Below, in pieces: positions 26,610 to 35,325 of a stretch of 36,165 nt of DNA. The notes beneath the pieces are model-generated. The model saw only the letters and a list, made by a program, of their open reading frames with translations. It made no database searches and had not been told where the DNA came from. The stretch spans positions 1 to 36,165 of the forward strand of contig JALRCR010000012.1 of NCBI GenBank assembly GCA_023257255.1, read 5' to 3'. This DNA is from Gammaproteobacteria bacterium (lineage in GTDB: Bacteria; Pseudomonadota; Gammaproteobacteria; Ga0077536). How positions within the stretch are numbered: the first letter of the stretch is position 1; each line of letters starts with the position of its first letter. The translations under genes were made by a program, and so were the position numbers.

Positions 26610-27458
26610 TCAGGCGGCGTGATGGATGGCCTGCTCGCCGGCGTAACGCAGCGGCTCGCTGAACCAGGCCAGCGACTCGCCCAGCGCCGCGACTTCGCCC
26701 ACCACGACCAGCGCGGGCGCGGCAATCTGCTGTGCGCGTCCGGCTGCCGCGAGGCTTTGCAAGTCGGCCAGCACCACGCGCTGTGCGGCGGTGCTGCCGC
26801 GTTCGATCAGCGCGACGGGCGTGTGCGGCGCGCGGCCCGCCGCCAGCAGGCGCGCTTCGATCAGCGGCAGCTGCGCGACACCCATGTAGAACACCACGGT
26901 GTGAGTGGATTGGCCCAGCGCCGTCCAGTCCACGCGGTCGACCGAGCGTTGGCAGTGCGCGGTGACGAAGCTGACCTGCTGAGCGTAGTCGCGATGGGTC
27001 AGCGGAATACCGGCATAGGCCGCGCAACCTAGCGCGGCGGTCACGCCCGGAATGACCGCAAACGGCAGGTCGTGAGCGGCGAGGATCGCGAGTTCTTCGC
27101 CGCCGCGCCCGAAAATGAACGGGTCGCCGCCTTTCAGCCGCACCACGCGCTTGCCGGACTGCGCAAGCGCGAGCAGGCGTTGGCCAATGCGGGCCTGGGT
27201 TTGTTGGTGGTCCTGCCCGGTCAGTTTGCCGACGTCTTCCTGCACCACGTGGGCGGGAATCAGCGCCAGCACCTCGGCGCCCACCAGCCGGTCGTACAGC
27301 ACGTGCTCGGCTTCCATCAGGGCCTTGAGTCCGCCTAGCGTCAGCAGATCCGCCGCGCCCGGGCCGGCGCCAACCAGCGTCACGAAACCCCGGTCGCTCC
27401 GTACGGTGCCCGGCAGCACCTGTCGCAGCCGGGCAAAGAGTTCGCGCAGGCTGGTCAT
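26610..27458 (-). CDS. cobA: Uroporphyrinogen-III C-methyltransferase
   Basis: This enzyme adds two methyl groups from S-adenosylmethionine to uroporphyrinogen III, giving precorrin-2, the precursor of sirohaem and cobalamin. The 282 residues carry family motifs VGAGPGAADLLTLGG (near 29), LYDRLV, VVRLKGGDPFIFGRGGEE, VIPGVTAALGCAAYAGIPLTHR and VFYMG. A ~28-residue leader precedes the catalytic domain. There is no fused precorrin-2 dehydrogenase/ferrochelatase part as in CysG, so that step must be encoded elsewhere. The ATG overlaps the cysI stop (ATGA), which ties the enzyme to sirohaem for sulfite reductase rather than to vitamin B12. Confidence 0.95.
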   Translation of the reverse strand: MTSLRELFARLRQVLPGTVRSDRGFVTLVGAGPGAADLLTLGGLKALMEAEHVLYDRLVGAEVLALIPAHVVQEDVGKLTGQDHQQTQARIGQRLLALAQSGKRVVRLKGGDPFIFGRGGEELAILAAHDLPFAVIPGVTAALGCAAYAGIPLTHRDYAQQVSFVTAHCQRSVDRVDWTALGQSTHTVVFYMGVAQLPLIEARLLAAGRAPHTPVALIERGSTAAQRVVLADLQSLAAAGRAQQIAAPALVVVGEVAALGESLAWFSEPLRYAGEQAIHHAA

Positions 27459-29173
27459 CCGGCGGTGGTGAGTCGCCGGACTTCGCCGGCGAACTGCTGG
27501 CCGGTGTGAATATCTGCGACGATGCCGGCGCGGCGCACGAAGTCACCCAGACTTTCGCCGGCGTTGCGCCCCGCGGCGTAGGCGGCGAAGACGGTCGTGA
27601 GTTCGGCCAGAATCTCGGCTTCCGTGATGTTGTCGCGGAAAGGCACGGTCAGACGCGAGCCGTCGCGGGCCCCGCCGAGATACAGGTTGTAGCGCCCCGG
27701 CGCCTTGCCGACCAGCGCAATCTCGGCCAGAAACGGCCGCGCGCAGCCGTTCGGGCAGCCGGTGATCCGCAGGTTAATCGGCGTGCCGGCCAGGCCGTGT
27801 TCGTCAAGCAGCGCTTCGACCTTGCCGAGGAACTCAGGCGCGTAGCGTTCGCTTTCCGCCATCGCGAGCGCGCAGGTCGGCAGGCCCACGCAGGCCAGCG
27901 CCAGGTGGCGCACCGGCGAGACGGTGGTGATGAGGCCATGCGCGCGGAGCAGGGCGTCGACTGCGGCCTTGTCTGCCGCGCTGATGTCCGACAGCAGCAC
28001 ATTCTGGTTGGCCGTTAGCCGGAACTGCGCCTCACCGCTCGCGGCAATCGCGCGCAGGCCGCTCAGCGCTTGCCACGGACCGTCATCGCGGATGCGGCCC
28101 GACGGCGCGTACAGCATGTAGTGCCAGTAGCCTTCATCGTCCTGATGCCAGCCCTGCGGCCGGTCGCCGTTGTCGTTGAAATGAATGGGTGGAGCGGGCG
28201 TGAAACGGATGCCGGCGCGGCGCTCGACTTCGGCGCGGAAGGCGTCGAGGCCCATGTCGTCGACCGTGTACTTCAGCCGCGCGTGCTTGCGATTGGTCCG
28301 GTCGCCGTGGTCGCGCTGGGTGGTGACGACGGCCTCGGCGACCGTCACCGCGTGTTCCGGCGTGCACACGCCAAGCCCGTCTGCCACCCGCGGCCAGGTC
28401 GCCAAATCGCCGTGGGTCACGCCCATGCCACCGCCGACCACCACGTGATAGCCGGTGATGCGTCCCTCATCCAGCACGGCGATGAAGCCGAGATCCTGCG
28501 AGTAGACGTCGACGTCGTTGTCCGGCGGGACGGCGAGGCCAATTTTGAATTTGCGCGGCAGATAGGTGCTGCCGTACACGGGTTCGTCGACCTCTGCGGT
28601 GTCGACCAGCTTCGCGCCGTCGAGCCAGATTTCGTGGTAAGCGCCGCTTTTAGGCAGCAGATGCGCGCTGATTCGACGCGCCAGATCCAGCGCCTCGGCG
28701 TGCACCGCGCGGCTCGCCGGCAGGGTGGTGCTCATCACGTTGCGGTTCACGTCGCCGCAGGCCGCAAGTGTGTCCAGCAGCGCGCGATTGATCGCCGCGA
28801 TGGTGGGTTTGAGGTCGCGTTTCAGGATGCCGTGCAGCTGAAAAGTCTGCCGCGTGGTCAGCCGCAGCGTGCCGTTGGCATACTCGTGGGCGATGTTGTC
28901 GAAGGCCAGCCATTGCGCCGGCGTGCACAGCCCGCCCGGGATCCGCGCGCGCACCATGAACTGCCACGCTGGTTCCAGCTTCTGCTCGCGGCGCTCGGCG
29001 CGCAGGTCGCGGTCATCCTGCTGATAGCTGCCGTGAAACTTGATGAGCTGGGTGTCGTCGTCGCTGATGGCGCCGGTGATCTGGTCGGTCAGGCCTTCGG
29101 CGATCGTGCCGCGCAGCTGTCGGCTGCGGGTCTTGATGCCTTCAACGGCGGAAAGCTCGTCGGACTTGCTCAT
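27455..29173 (-). CDS. cysI: Sulfite reductase [NADPH] haemoprotein beta subunit
   Basis: CysI reduces sulfite to sulfide with six electrons delivered by CysJ, using sirohaem coupled to a [4Fe-4S] cluster. The 572 residues match the family length. The cluster/sirohaem ligands are the cysteines C428 and C434 in CVGLPTCALAMAESER and C473 and C477 in GCPNGCARPF, a constant six residues below the E. coli numbers. Upstream landmarks are LKFHGSYQQDDRD-type sequence near 46, TTRQTFQLHG, and GDVNRNVMSTTLP. The start was set at ATG 29173 (MSKSDELSAVEG), one base after the cysJ stop; a longer reading upstream would run through cysJ and is not supported. It overlaps cobA by four bases. Confidence 0.97.
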   Translation of the reverse strand: MSKSDELSAVEGIKTRSRQLRGTIAEGLTDQITGAISDDDTQLIKFHGSYQQDDRDLRAERREQKLEPAWQFMVRARIPGGLCTPAQWLAFDNIAHEYANGTLRLTTRQTFQLHGILKRDLKPTIAAINRALLDTLAACGDVNRNVMSTTLPASRAVHAEALDLARRISAHLLPKSGAYHEIWLDGAKLVDTAEVDEPVYGSTYLPRKFKIGLAVPPDNDVDVYSQDLGFIAVLDEGRITGYHVVVGGGMGVTHGDLATWPRVADGLGVCTPEHAVTVAEAVVTTQRDHGDRTNRKHARLKYTVDDMGLDAFRAEVERRAGIRFTPAPPIHFNDNGDRPQGWHQDDEGYWHYMLYAPSGRIRDDGPWQALSGLRAIAASGEAQFRLTANQNVLLSDISAADKAAVDALLRAHGLITTVSPVRHLALACVGLPTCALAMAESERYAPEFLGKVEALLDEHGLAGTPINLRITGCPNGCARPFLAEIALVGKAPGRYNLYLGGARDGSRLTVPFRDNITEAEILAELTTVFAAYAAGRNAGESLGDFVRRAGIVADIHTGQQFAGEVRRLTTAG

Positions 29174-29174
29174 C

Positions 29175-30971
29175 TCAATACACGTCTCGCTGGTAGCGCC
29201 CCTGTTGGCGTAGTTCGAATAGATACTCTTCGGCGCCGTCTTCGTCACGCCCGCCGTGGCGCATGATGAGTTCAAGCAGGGCGCGGTGCACGTCTTTCGC
29301 CATGCGCCTGGCGTCGCCGCAGACGTAGAACGCAGCGCCGGCTTCAAGCCAGGCGTAGACCTCGGCGCCCTGTTCGCGCAGACGATCCTGCACGTAGACC
29401 TTCTGTGCGCCGTCCCGTGAAAAAGCCAGATCCAGCCGCGTCAGCGAGCCCTCGCGCAGATGCCGCTGCCACTCGATCTGGTAGAGGAAATCTTCGCGCT
29501 GCGTGCGTTCGCCGAAGAACAGCCAGTGCTTGCCGGCGGCGCCGCGCGCCGCGCGCTCTTCGATGAAGGCCCGAAACGGCGCGATGCCGGTGCCGGGGCC
29601 GACCATGATGAGCGGCACGTCGTCGTTGGCCGGCAGGCGGAAGGCGCTGTTGCGGTCGAGTTGCAGCTCGACGACGGCGCCGGGCGCCAGCGCGGCCAGA
29701 TAGTTGGATGCCGCACCTGGCCGGGCGCGTCCTTCGTGGTCGTCGTTGACTATCGCCACCGTCAGATGCACTTCATCCGGGCTTGCGAGCCGGCTTGAAG
29801 CGATCGAATAGGCGCGGGTCGCCAACGGTCGCGCCAGCGACACCAGCGTTTCGGGCGGAAAACGGGCGTCGGATTCGCGCAGGACGTCGACCAGCTGCCG
29901 CGACGCCAGCCAGTTGGCGACGGCCTCGGGCGTGGCCGCTGCCAGCCAGTCGCGCAGCTCTGATCGCGGCGCCAATTCCACAATCGCCTGCACCACCGGG
30001 CGGGCGAGCTGGGTGATTTCAAGCCCCTCGCGCAGGGCGGCTTCAATCGTCAGCGTGCGCTCGCCCAGTTTCACCGGCGTGGCCGCAGGCCACTGCATGA
30101 GCGTGAGGATTTCAGTCACCACGCTCGTCGGGTTGTGCGGACGGAGCGACACGCTGTCGCCCGGGAGGTAGTCGAAGTCGGCGGTGTCCAGCGCGAACTC
30201 GACGTGGCGAACCTCCTTGCTGGACTGACGTCCGGTGATGCGCTGGTTGGCCAGCAGGGTGGCGCTGGCTCGCACGTGCTCGCGCGGCGCCGGCGCGGTG
30301 GTTTCCACCAAGGCGAGGCGCGCGGGCGCGGCGGCTTCTGGTAGCAACGCGGCGAAGGCGCTGACGGCTGATTCAATCCACGCGTCGTTCGCCGCCGCCA
30401 GATCGACATCGCACTCCACGCGCGGCACCGCGGCCCGTGCGCCCAGCGCCTGCAGGCGCTCGTCGAAATCGCGGCCCGTTTTGCAGAAATGCGGGTAGCT
30501 GGAATCGCCCAGGGCCAGCACGCTGTAGGTAAGTTGGGACAGGCGGGCGGCCTGCGCGCTCGTCAGATACCGATGCAGGGCGAGCGCGTCGTCCGGCGGG
30601 TCGCCGTCGCCGTGGGTGCTGACGATTAACAGCAGCGCGGTTTCCTGCCGCAACTGGCGCGGATTGAAGTCGGCCAGACTCACCAGACGGGCAGCAAGCC
30701 CGCGCTGCTGGGCCGCCTTGAGCACGCGCTCGCCGAGCCGCTTGCCGTTACCGGTTTGCGAGCCGACCAGAATGCTGAGGCGCTGAGCGGGCGGATGGGC
30801 AGACGCTGCGGCGGTCGGGGCGCTTCGGTGCTGATCGGCGAGACCGGCCAGATAGCCGCTGGCCCATACGAGGTCGCTGGGCGAGAAGCCGTCGACCGCC
30901 GCCTGCAGGCGCGCAATTTGCGTTGCCGTGAGAGGCTGGGGCCGGGATTCGGGCTGGGATGCAGAAGACAA
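29175..30971 (-). CDS. cysJ: Sulfite reductase [NADPH] flavoprotein alpha subunit
   Basis: CysJ moves electrons from NADPH through FAD and FMN to CysI. The 598 residues hold, in order, a helical leader, a flavodoxin FMN domain (about 65-205: GSQTGNGKRLGE, STHGDGDPPDDA, LALGDSSYPHFCKTG), an FAD-binding domain (TRAYSIASS near 395) and an NADPH domain (MVGPGTGIAPFRAFIEER, FFGERTQREDFLYQ, YVCGDARRMAKDV), ending with the typical YQRDVY. The start codon is TTG at 30971, supported by GGAG at 30980-30983, eight bases upstream; the N-terminus then aligns with that of E. coli. It is first in the cysJ-cysI-cobA operon. In enterobacteria such operons answer to CysB; I could not identify a CysB site. Confidence 0.96.
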   Translation of the reverse strand: MSSASQPESRPQPLTATQIARLQAAVDGFSPSDLVWASGYLAGLADQHRSAPTAAASAHPPAQRLSILVGSQTGNGKRLGERVLKAAQQRGLAARLVSLADFNPRQLRQETALLLIVSTHGDGDPPDDALALHRYLTSAQAARLSQLTYSVLALGDSSYPHFCKTGRDFDERLQALGARAAVPRVECDVDLAAANDAWIESAVSAFAALLPEAAAPARLALVETTAPAPREHVRASATLLANQRITGRQSSKEVRHVEFALDTADFDYLPGDSVSLRPHNPTSVVTEILTLMQWPAATPVKLGERTLTIEAALREGLEITQLARPVVQAIVELAPRSELRDWLAAATPEAVANWLASRQLVDVLRESDARFPPETLVSLARPLATRAYSIASSRLASPDEVHLTVAIVNDDHEGRARPGAASNYLAALAPGAVVELQLDRNSAFRLPANDDVPLIMVGPGTGIAPFRAFIEERAARGAAGKHWLFFGERTQREDFLYQIEWQRHLREGSLTRLDLAFSRDGAQKVYVQDRLREQGAEVYAWLEAGAAFYVCGDARRMAKDVHRALLELIMRHGGRDEDGAEEYLFELRQQGRYQRDVY

Positions 30972-31067
30972 GGCGCGTACTCCGGCCGGGATTCGGGAGC
31001 GCGGAGTCTAGGGAGAGAAGTCAGCCGGGTGAATTATCGTCTCGGCATAACCATCTGCCATTGCGGT

Positions 31068-31874
31068 CTAAGTGGCGCCGGAGGAGCCGCCGCCCAGCGC
31101 CCAGAGCACCAGCAGGCCAAAGGCAATCCGGTACCAGGCGAAGGGCACAAAGCTGTGGGTGGCGACAAAGCGGAGTAGAAACCGGATTGCGGCCAGCGCG
31201 CTGACGAACGCCGCGACGAAGCCGGTTGCGAATACCGGCAAGGCGTCCAGTGTCAGCAGGTCCCAGCTTTTGTAGAGGTCCAGTGCGGTGGCGGCGAACA
31301 TCACCGGAATGGCGAGGAAGAAAGAAAACTCGGTCGCGCATTGGCGACTGACGCCGAGCCACATGCCGCCCATGATCGTTGCGCCTGACCGGGATACCCC
31401 GGGGATCAGCGCCAAGGCCTGACAAAGACCAATCTTGAATGCGAGTGAGAGACTGAGGCTGTCGACCGCCGTGACCCTGGATGGCGGCGCCAGCCGTTCG
31501 ACCGCAAGGATCGCGAGACCACCGCCGATCAACGCCCAGGCAACGACCGTCGGGCTGAACAGCACGGACTTGATATAGCCATGCAGGAGCAGGCCAAGGA
31601 CGGCGGCCGGCAGGAAGGCGCAAAGCAGGCGGAGCACAAAGCCCTGCGCGACCCGGCTGTGGGTCAGGCCGGTGGCCACCGGCCAGAGGCGCGCACGGAA
31701 GTGCCAGCAGACCGACAGGATCGCCCCCAGCTGGATGACGACCTCAAAGGTTTTCGCTTCCGGTCTGTTAAACTCCAGCCACTCGCTGGCAAGAATCAGG
31801 TGGCCAGTGCTCGACACCGGCAGGAACTCGGTCAAGCCCTCAACCACGCCCAGCACGAGCGCTTTCAGCATCAT
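31068..31874 (-). CDS. uppP: Undecaprenyl-diphosphatase (bacitracin resistance protein)
   Basis: This inner-membrane phosphatase converts undecaprenyl diphosphate to the monophosphate, recycling the lipid carrier for peptidoglycan and other surface polymers. The 268 residues, with about seven or eight hydrophobic helices, carry both family motifs: EGLTEFLPVSSTGHLIL near the N-terminus and PGVSRSGATIMGGMWLG in the middle, including the catalytic glutamates, Ser and Arg. The start was set at the first of a tandem ATG pair at 31874; an in-frame GTG 12 bases upstream or a TTG at 31913 would only add a short polar leader. It lies upstream of cysJ on the same strand, 96 bases apart, and diverges from the antiporter gene. 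Confidence 0.96.
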   Translation of the reverse strand: MMLKALVLGVVEGLTEFLPVSSTGHLILASEWLEFNRPEAKTFEVVIQLGAILSVCWHFRARLWPVATGLTHSRVAQGFVLRLLCAFLPAAVLGLLLHGYIKSVLFSPTVVAWALIGGGLAILAVERLAPPSRVTAVDSLSLSLAFKIGLCQALALIPGVSRSGATIMGGMWLGVSRQCATEFSFFLAIPVMFAATALDLYKSWDLLTLDALPVFATGFVAAFVSALAAIRFLLRFVATHSFVPFAWYRIAFGLLVLWALGGGSSGAT

Positions 31875-31964
31875 CACCTGATCCACGAGGCTCCCCGATT
31901 CGACGTTCAACAAAAATCCGGCCCACGTCTGATGACTTCGGGGCGCGGGCGGCGCGAGGTTAGC

Positions 31965-32969
31965 ATGGTCCTTGGTCTGGAATTGTTAGGCACGCTGTTG
32001 CTGATCCTCATCGCGGCAGAAATTTTCACCAACGCACTGGAACATCTGGGTGAACGCATCGGGATCTCCGAAGGCGTGACGGGCTCGCTGTTTGCGGCGG
32101 TGGGCACGGCGATGCCCGAAAGTATTGTCCCGCTGGTGGCGGTACTGGCCGGCGGCGCCAACGCGCAAATGAATGCTGAAATCGGCGTCGGCGCCATTCT
32201 GGGTGCGCCCCTGATGCTCTCGACTTTGAGCCTCGCAATCATGGCCCTCTCGGTGCTGGGACGGCGCGGGTGGATGGGCCATTTGCGGCCTGAGCGCAGC
32301 GGGCTGCGCCGGGATTTGCTGTTCTTCCTGATCGCCTACGCGCTGGCCATTGCCGCGCTGTTCGTGCCGGCCGAGATGAAAGCCGTGCGGTCGGGGTTCG
32401 TCGTGGCGCTGGTCCTGACCTATTTCATTTACGTGATGCTGACGCTGCGCGTGTCCGCCGCGCTGGTCGACGATGGCCACGGCACCGAAGCTGGTGGGGC
32501 CTTGTTTCTGAGCCGGCTGGGTCTGCCGACCAATTTGCCGGTGATTGTGCTGCAGATGCTTATCGGGCTCGCCTTGCTGGTCGGCGGTGCCAAAGGCTTT
32601 GTGCATTCGGTAGAAACCGTGTCGGCGCTGATCGGGCTATCGCCACTCTTGCTGGCACTGCTGATCGTGCCGGTGGCCACGGAATTGCCGGAGAAGGTGA
32701 ACAGCGTGCTGTGGATCCGTCGCGGCAAAGACACGTTGGCGTTCGGCAATATCACCGGCGCCATGGTGTTTCAGGGCAGTTTGCTGCCCGCGTTGGGGAT
32801 TGTGATTACGCCCTGGCAACCCACCCCAGAAGTGCTCGTCGGCATCGGTGTGACCTATGCCGCCGGCCTCTGGATGTTTGCATTGGCCCGGCGCGGAGAT
32901 TTGCGCCTGTGGCATCTCGCCGTGAACGGCGTGATTTACGTGGGCTATGTCAGCCTGATGCTGACGTGA
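31965..32969 (+). CDS. Sodium:calcium antiporter (CaCA/YrbG family)
   Basis: This is an inner-membrane cation exchanger with about ten hydrophobic segments in 334 residues. The two inverted alpha-repeats that bind ions are visible: GTAMPESIVPLVAVLAGG (P51, E52) and VATELPEKVNSVLWIRRG followed by GNITGAMVFQGSLLPALG. The charged loop between the halves (GHLRPERSGLRRD and DDGHGTEAGG regions) is cytoplasmic or periplasmic. Ca2+/Na+ is the typical pair, but K+- or H+-coupled variants occur, so the ion is open. ATG 31965 has GAGG five to six bases upstream; earlier in-frame readings are antisense to uppP. It diverges from uppP across about 90 bases. Confidence 0.9.
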   Translation: MVLGLELLGTLLLILIAAEIFTNALEHLGERIGISEGVTGSLFAAVGTAMPESIVPLVAVLAGGANAQMNAEIGVGAILGAPLMLSTLSLAIMALSVLGRRGWMGHLRPERSGLRRDLLFFLIAYALAIAALFVPAEMKAVRSGFVVALVLTYFIYVMLTLRVSAALVDDGHGTEAGGALFLSRLGLPTNLPVIVLQMLIGLALLVGGAKGFVHSVETVSALIGLSPLLLALLIVPVATELPEKVNSVLWIRRGKDTLAFGNITGAMVFQGSLLPALGIVITPWQPTPEVLVGIGVTYAAGLWMFALARRGDLRLWHLAVNGVIYVGYVSLMLT

Positions 32970-32986
32970 TCAGGATTTTGTTTGCG

Positions 32987-33012
32987 ACCTGCCAGCACAA
33001 TGCTGGACAGGT
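32987..33012. terminator. Hairpin between the antiporter gene and tRNA-Leu
   Basis: ACCTG-CCAGCA (32987-32997), loop CAA, TGCTGG-A-CAGGT (33001-33012) give an 11-bp stem with one bulged A. It lies 18 bases after the antiporter stop and 8 bases beyond the 3' end of the convergent tRNA-Leu, so it can serve both directions. There is no clear T tract, so the mechanism is uncertain. Confidence 0.55.
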
Positions 33013-33019
33013 TGCTGGC

Positions 33020-33104
33020 TGGTGCCGAGAAGAGGACTCGAACCTCCACGGATCTCTCCACTGGTACCTGAAACCAGCGCGTCTACCAATTCCGCCACCT
33101 CGGC
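33020..33104 (-). tRNA. tRNA-Leu (anticodon CAG)
   Basis: Read on the minus strand, this is a class II tRNA: acceptor GCCGAGG with TCTCGGC (one G-T pair), D arm GCGGAATTGGTAGACGC typical of tRNA-Leu, anticodon stem CTGGT/ACCAG with loop TTCAGGT (anticodon CAG, decoding CTG), a long variable arm closed by GGA/TCC, T arm GGAGG/CCTCT with loop TTCGAGT, discriminator A and an encoded CCA. CTG is the major leucine codon in this GC-rich genome, so the gene should be highly expressed. Confidence 0.98.
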
Positions 33105-33116
33105 AAAGCGAGCGGC

Positions 33117-33145
33117 AATCTACAGAAGGGGCATGGGTGAGTCAA
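33117..33145 (-). promoter_or_regulatory. Promoter of tRNA-Leu, overlapping the rnr start
   Basis: On the minus strand TTGACT (33145-33140) and TAGATT (33122-33117) are 17 bases apart. The -10 ends 12 bases before the mature tRNA, and the bases between are GC-rich (GCCGCTCGC), the discriminator type linked to stringent control. The -35 hexamer ends on the first base of the rnr ATG at 33145. Confidence 0.75.
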
Positions 33146-35319
33146 TGAGTCGACGCAACGATCGCGCGCCGCGCGAACCTCGCGAGTACAGCGTGGTCAT
33201 CCCATCGCGTGAAGATATCGCCGCCGCGCTCGAAAAAGCCGACGCGCCCTTGCCCTTGCCGGCACTCGCCAATCTGCTCGGTTTGCTGGGCAATGAGGAA
33301 GCGATCGATGGCCTGACCCGGCGTCTGCGTGCGATGGTGCGCGACGGACAATTGGTCGAGAACCGCGCCGGCCGTTACGGCGTGGCGCGACGAATGGAGC
33401 TCATCGCCGGGCGCGTGATAGGGCATCCCGATGGCTTCGCCTTTGTGCGTCCTGATACGGGCGATCAGGACATCTATCTCGAACCCCGTCAGGCGCGGCG
33501 CGTGTTGCACGACGACCGGGTGCTGGTGCGGATTGCCGGGGTCGATCAGCGGGACCGTCCGTTTGGCGCGATTGCCGAAGTCATCTCACGCGCCAACAGC
33601 GAAGTGGTGGGGCGTTATTTTCGCGACGGCGGCGTGGGCTACGTGGTGCCCGACAATCGCAGCATCAACCAGGATTTGCTGGTGCCGGCAGGCGATGAGG
33701 GCGACGCCAGTCACGGCCAGATTGTGGTCGCGCTGATCACCCAGCAGCCGGACGCCCACACCCAGCCGATTGCGCGGGTGGTGTCGGTGCTGGGGAATCA
33801 CATGGCGCCGGGCATGGAAGTGGAAATCGCGATCCGCGCCCACAGCCTGCCGTGTGAGTGGCCGGCGGACATCGAGCCAGAGGTGGCGCAAGTCCCGACC
33901 AGCGTCAGCGCCGAGGACTGCGCCGACCGCGTCGATTTACGCGACCTGCCCTTCGTCACCATCGACGGCGCCGATGCGCGCGACTTTGACGACGCCGTGT
34001 ACTGCCGCGCCGTGCGGGGCGGTTACAAGCTCTACGTCGCAATTGCCGATGTCGCGCATTACGTGCGCGAAGGCAGCGTGCTGGACGCGGCAGCCCGCGA
34101 ACGCGGCACCTCGGTGTATTTTCCCGACCGCGTGATCCCGATGCTGCCCGAGGCGCTGTCGAACGGCATTTGCTCACTGCGCCCGGAAGTCGACCGGCTG
34201 GTGCTGGTGTGTGAGCTGTCGCTCAACGCCGAGGGCGAGCCGGGTAAAGCCCGCTTCTACAACGGCGTGATTCATTCACATGCCCGCCTGATTTACGAAG
34301 ACGTGGCGGCCTGGCTCGACCAGCCGCGCACCCGCGAGCCCAGCCTGCACAACCAGGTGCTGCTATTGCATGAGCTCTATCTGAAACTGCGCGAACGCCG
34401 CGAATTGCGCGGCGCGCTGGACATCGATTCGGTAGAGCCGAAGTTCGTGTTCAACGCGGCGCGCAAAATTGAACGCATCGAAACCCGTGAGCGCAACGAC
34501 GCCCACCGGCTGATCGAGGAGTGCATGATTGCCGCTAACGTTGCGGCCGCGGAATACCTCGAGCGCCATGCGCTGCCGGCGCTGTATCGCATTCACGCCC
34601 GGCCCGAGGGTGAAAAGCTGGTCGCCTTACGCAAGTTTCTGGCCGAGCTGGGCATTGCGCTGCCCGGCGGTGAGAAGCCCGAAGCGCGCCACTTCGCGCA
34701 GGTGCTGACGCAGGCGAAAGCGCGCCCCGATCGCCATTTGATCGAAACGGTGCTGATGCGCAGTCTGAAGCTCGCGGTCTATCGCGGCGAGAACGCGGGG
34801 CATTTCGGCCTCGCACTCGACGCCTATGTGCATTTCACCTCGCCCATCCGCCGCTATCCCGATCTGGTCGTGCACCGCGCGATCAAGCGCCGGCTGGCCA
34901 AGGTGAAGACGCCCAAATCGGCGCTGGAAGAAATTCCGGTGCTGGCCGAGCACACCTCGATGACTGAGCGCCGCGCGGATGAAGCGACCCGCGAAGCCGT
35001 GGCCTGGCTGAAGTGCGAATTCATGCTGGAAAAAGTGGGTAAAAGTTTTCAGGGCACCATCAGCAACGTCACCTCATTTGGCATGTTCGTCCAGCTGTCC
35101 GACATTTTTGTGGAAGGCTTGGTACACGTCACTGCGTTGCCGGACGACTACTACCAGTTCGATCCGACGGGCCACCGCCTGCGCGGCCGGCGCACGAATC
35201 GGGAGTTCCGGATTGGCCAGCAGGTACGGGTGACGGTGATGCGGGTCAGTCTCGACGAGCGTCAAATCGATTTTGCGCTCGCGACCGAAGCACCGCCGGC
35301 CAAACGGCGCAGGCGGTAA
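33145..35319 (+). CDS. rnr: Ribonuclease R
   Basis: This 3'-5' exoribonuclease of the RNB family degrades structured RNA in quality control of rRNA, tRNA and mRNA. The 724 residues show, in order, a helix-turn-helix (about 20-75), two cold-shock domains (to about 240), the RNB domain with catalytic aspartates D274, D280, D282 and D283 in IDGADARDFDDAVYC (two above the E. coli numbers), and an S1 domain (about 630-705, GTISNVTSFGMFVQLSD). The basic Lys-rich tail of E. coli RNase R is cut to PPAKRRRR. ATG 33145 is favoured by numbering and a GGTGA site; ATG 33133 in the same frame, four codons upstream, is possible. rlmB follows after 6 bases. Confidence 0.97.
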   Translation: MSRRNDRAPREPREYSVVIPSREDIAAALEKADAPLPLPALANLLGLLGNEEAIDGLTRRLRAMVRDGQLVENRAGRYGVARRMELIAGRVIGHPDGFAFVRPDTGDQDIYLEPRQARRVLHDDRVLVRIAGVDQRDRPFGAIAEVISRANSEVVGRYFRDGGVGYVVPDNRSINQDLLVPAGDEGDASHGQIVVALITQQPDAHTQPIARVVSVLGNHMAPGMEVEIAIRAHSLPCEWPADIEPEVAQVPTSVSAEDCADRVDLRDLPFVTIDGADARDFDDAVYCRAVRGGYKLYVAIADVAHYVREGSVLDAAARERGTSVYFPDRVIPMLPEALSNGICSLRPEVDRLVLVCELSLNAEGEPGKARFYNGVIHSHARLIYEDVAAWLDQPRTREPSLHNQVLLLHELYLKLRERRELRGALDIDSVEPKFVFNAARKIERIETRERNDAHRLIEECMIAANVAAAEYLERHALPALYRIHARPEGEKLVALRKFLAELGIALPGGEKPEARHFAQVLTQAKARPDRHLIETVLMRSLKLAVYRGENAGHFGLALDAYVHFTSPIRRYPDLVVHRAIKRRLAKVKTPKSALEEIPVLAEHTSMTERRADEATREAVAWLKCEFMLEKVGKSFQGTISNVTSFGMFVQLSDIFVEGLVHVTALPDDYYQFDPTGHRLRGRRTNREFRIGQQVRVTVMRVSLDERQIDFALATEAPPAKRRRR

Positions 35320-35325
35320 GCGGCT

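Noticed and set aside
26533-27546. A 337-codon minus-strand frame covering cobA
   Set aside because: The alternative frame gives an Arg/Gly/Ala-rich product without motifs, while the 282-codon frame gives a complete methyltransferase.
28070-29266. A 398-codon open frame on the plus strand
   Set aside because: It is antisense to cysI and the end of cysJ, which have complete cofactor motifs.
31581-31964. N-terminal extension of the antiporter
   Set aside because: It is antisense to uppP and hydrophilic; the membrane protein begins at ATG 31965 with its own GAGG.
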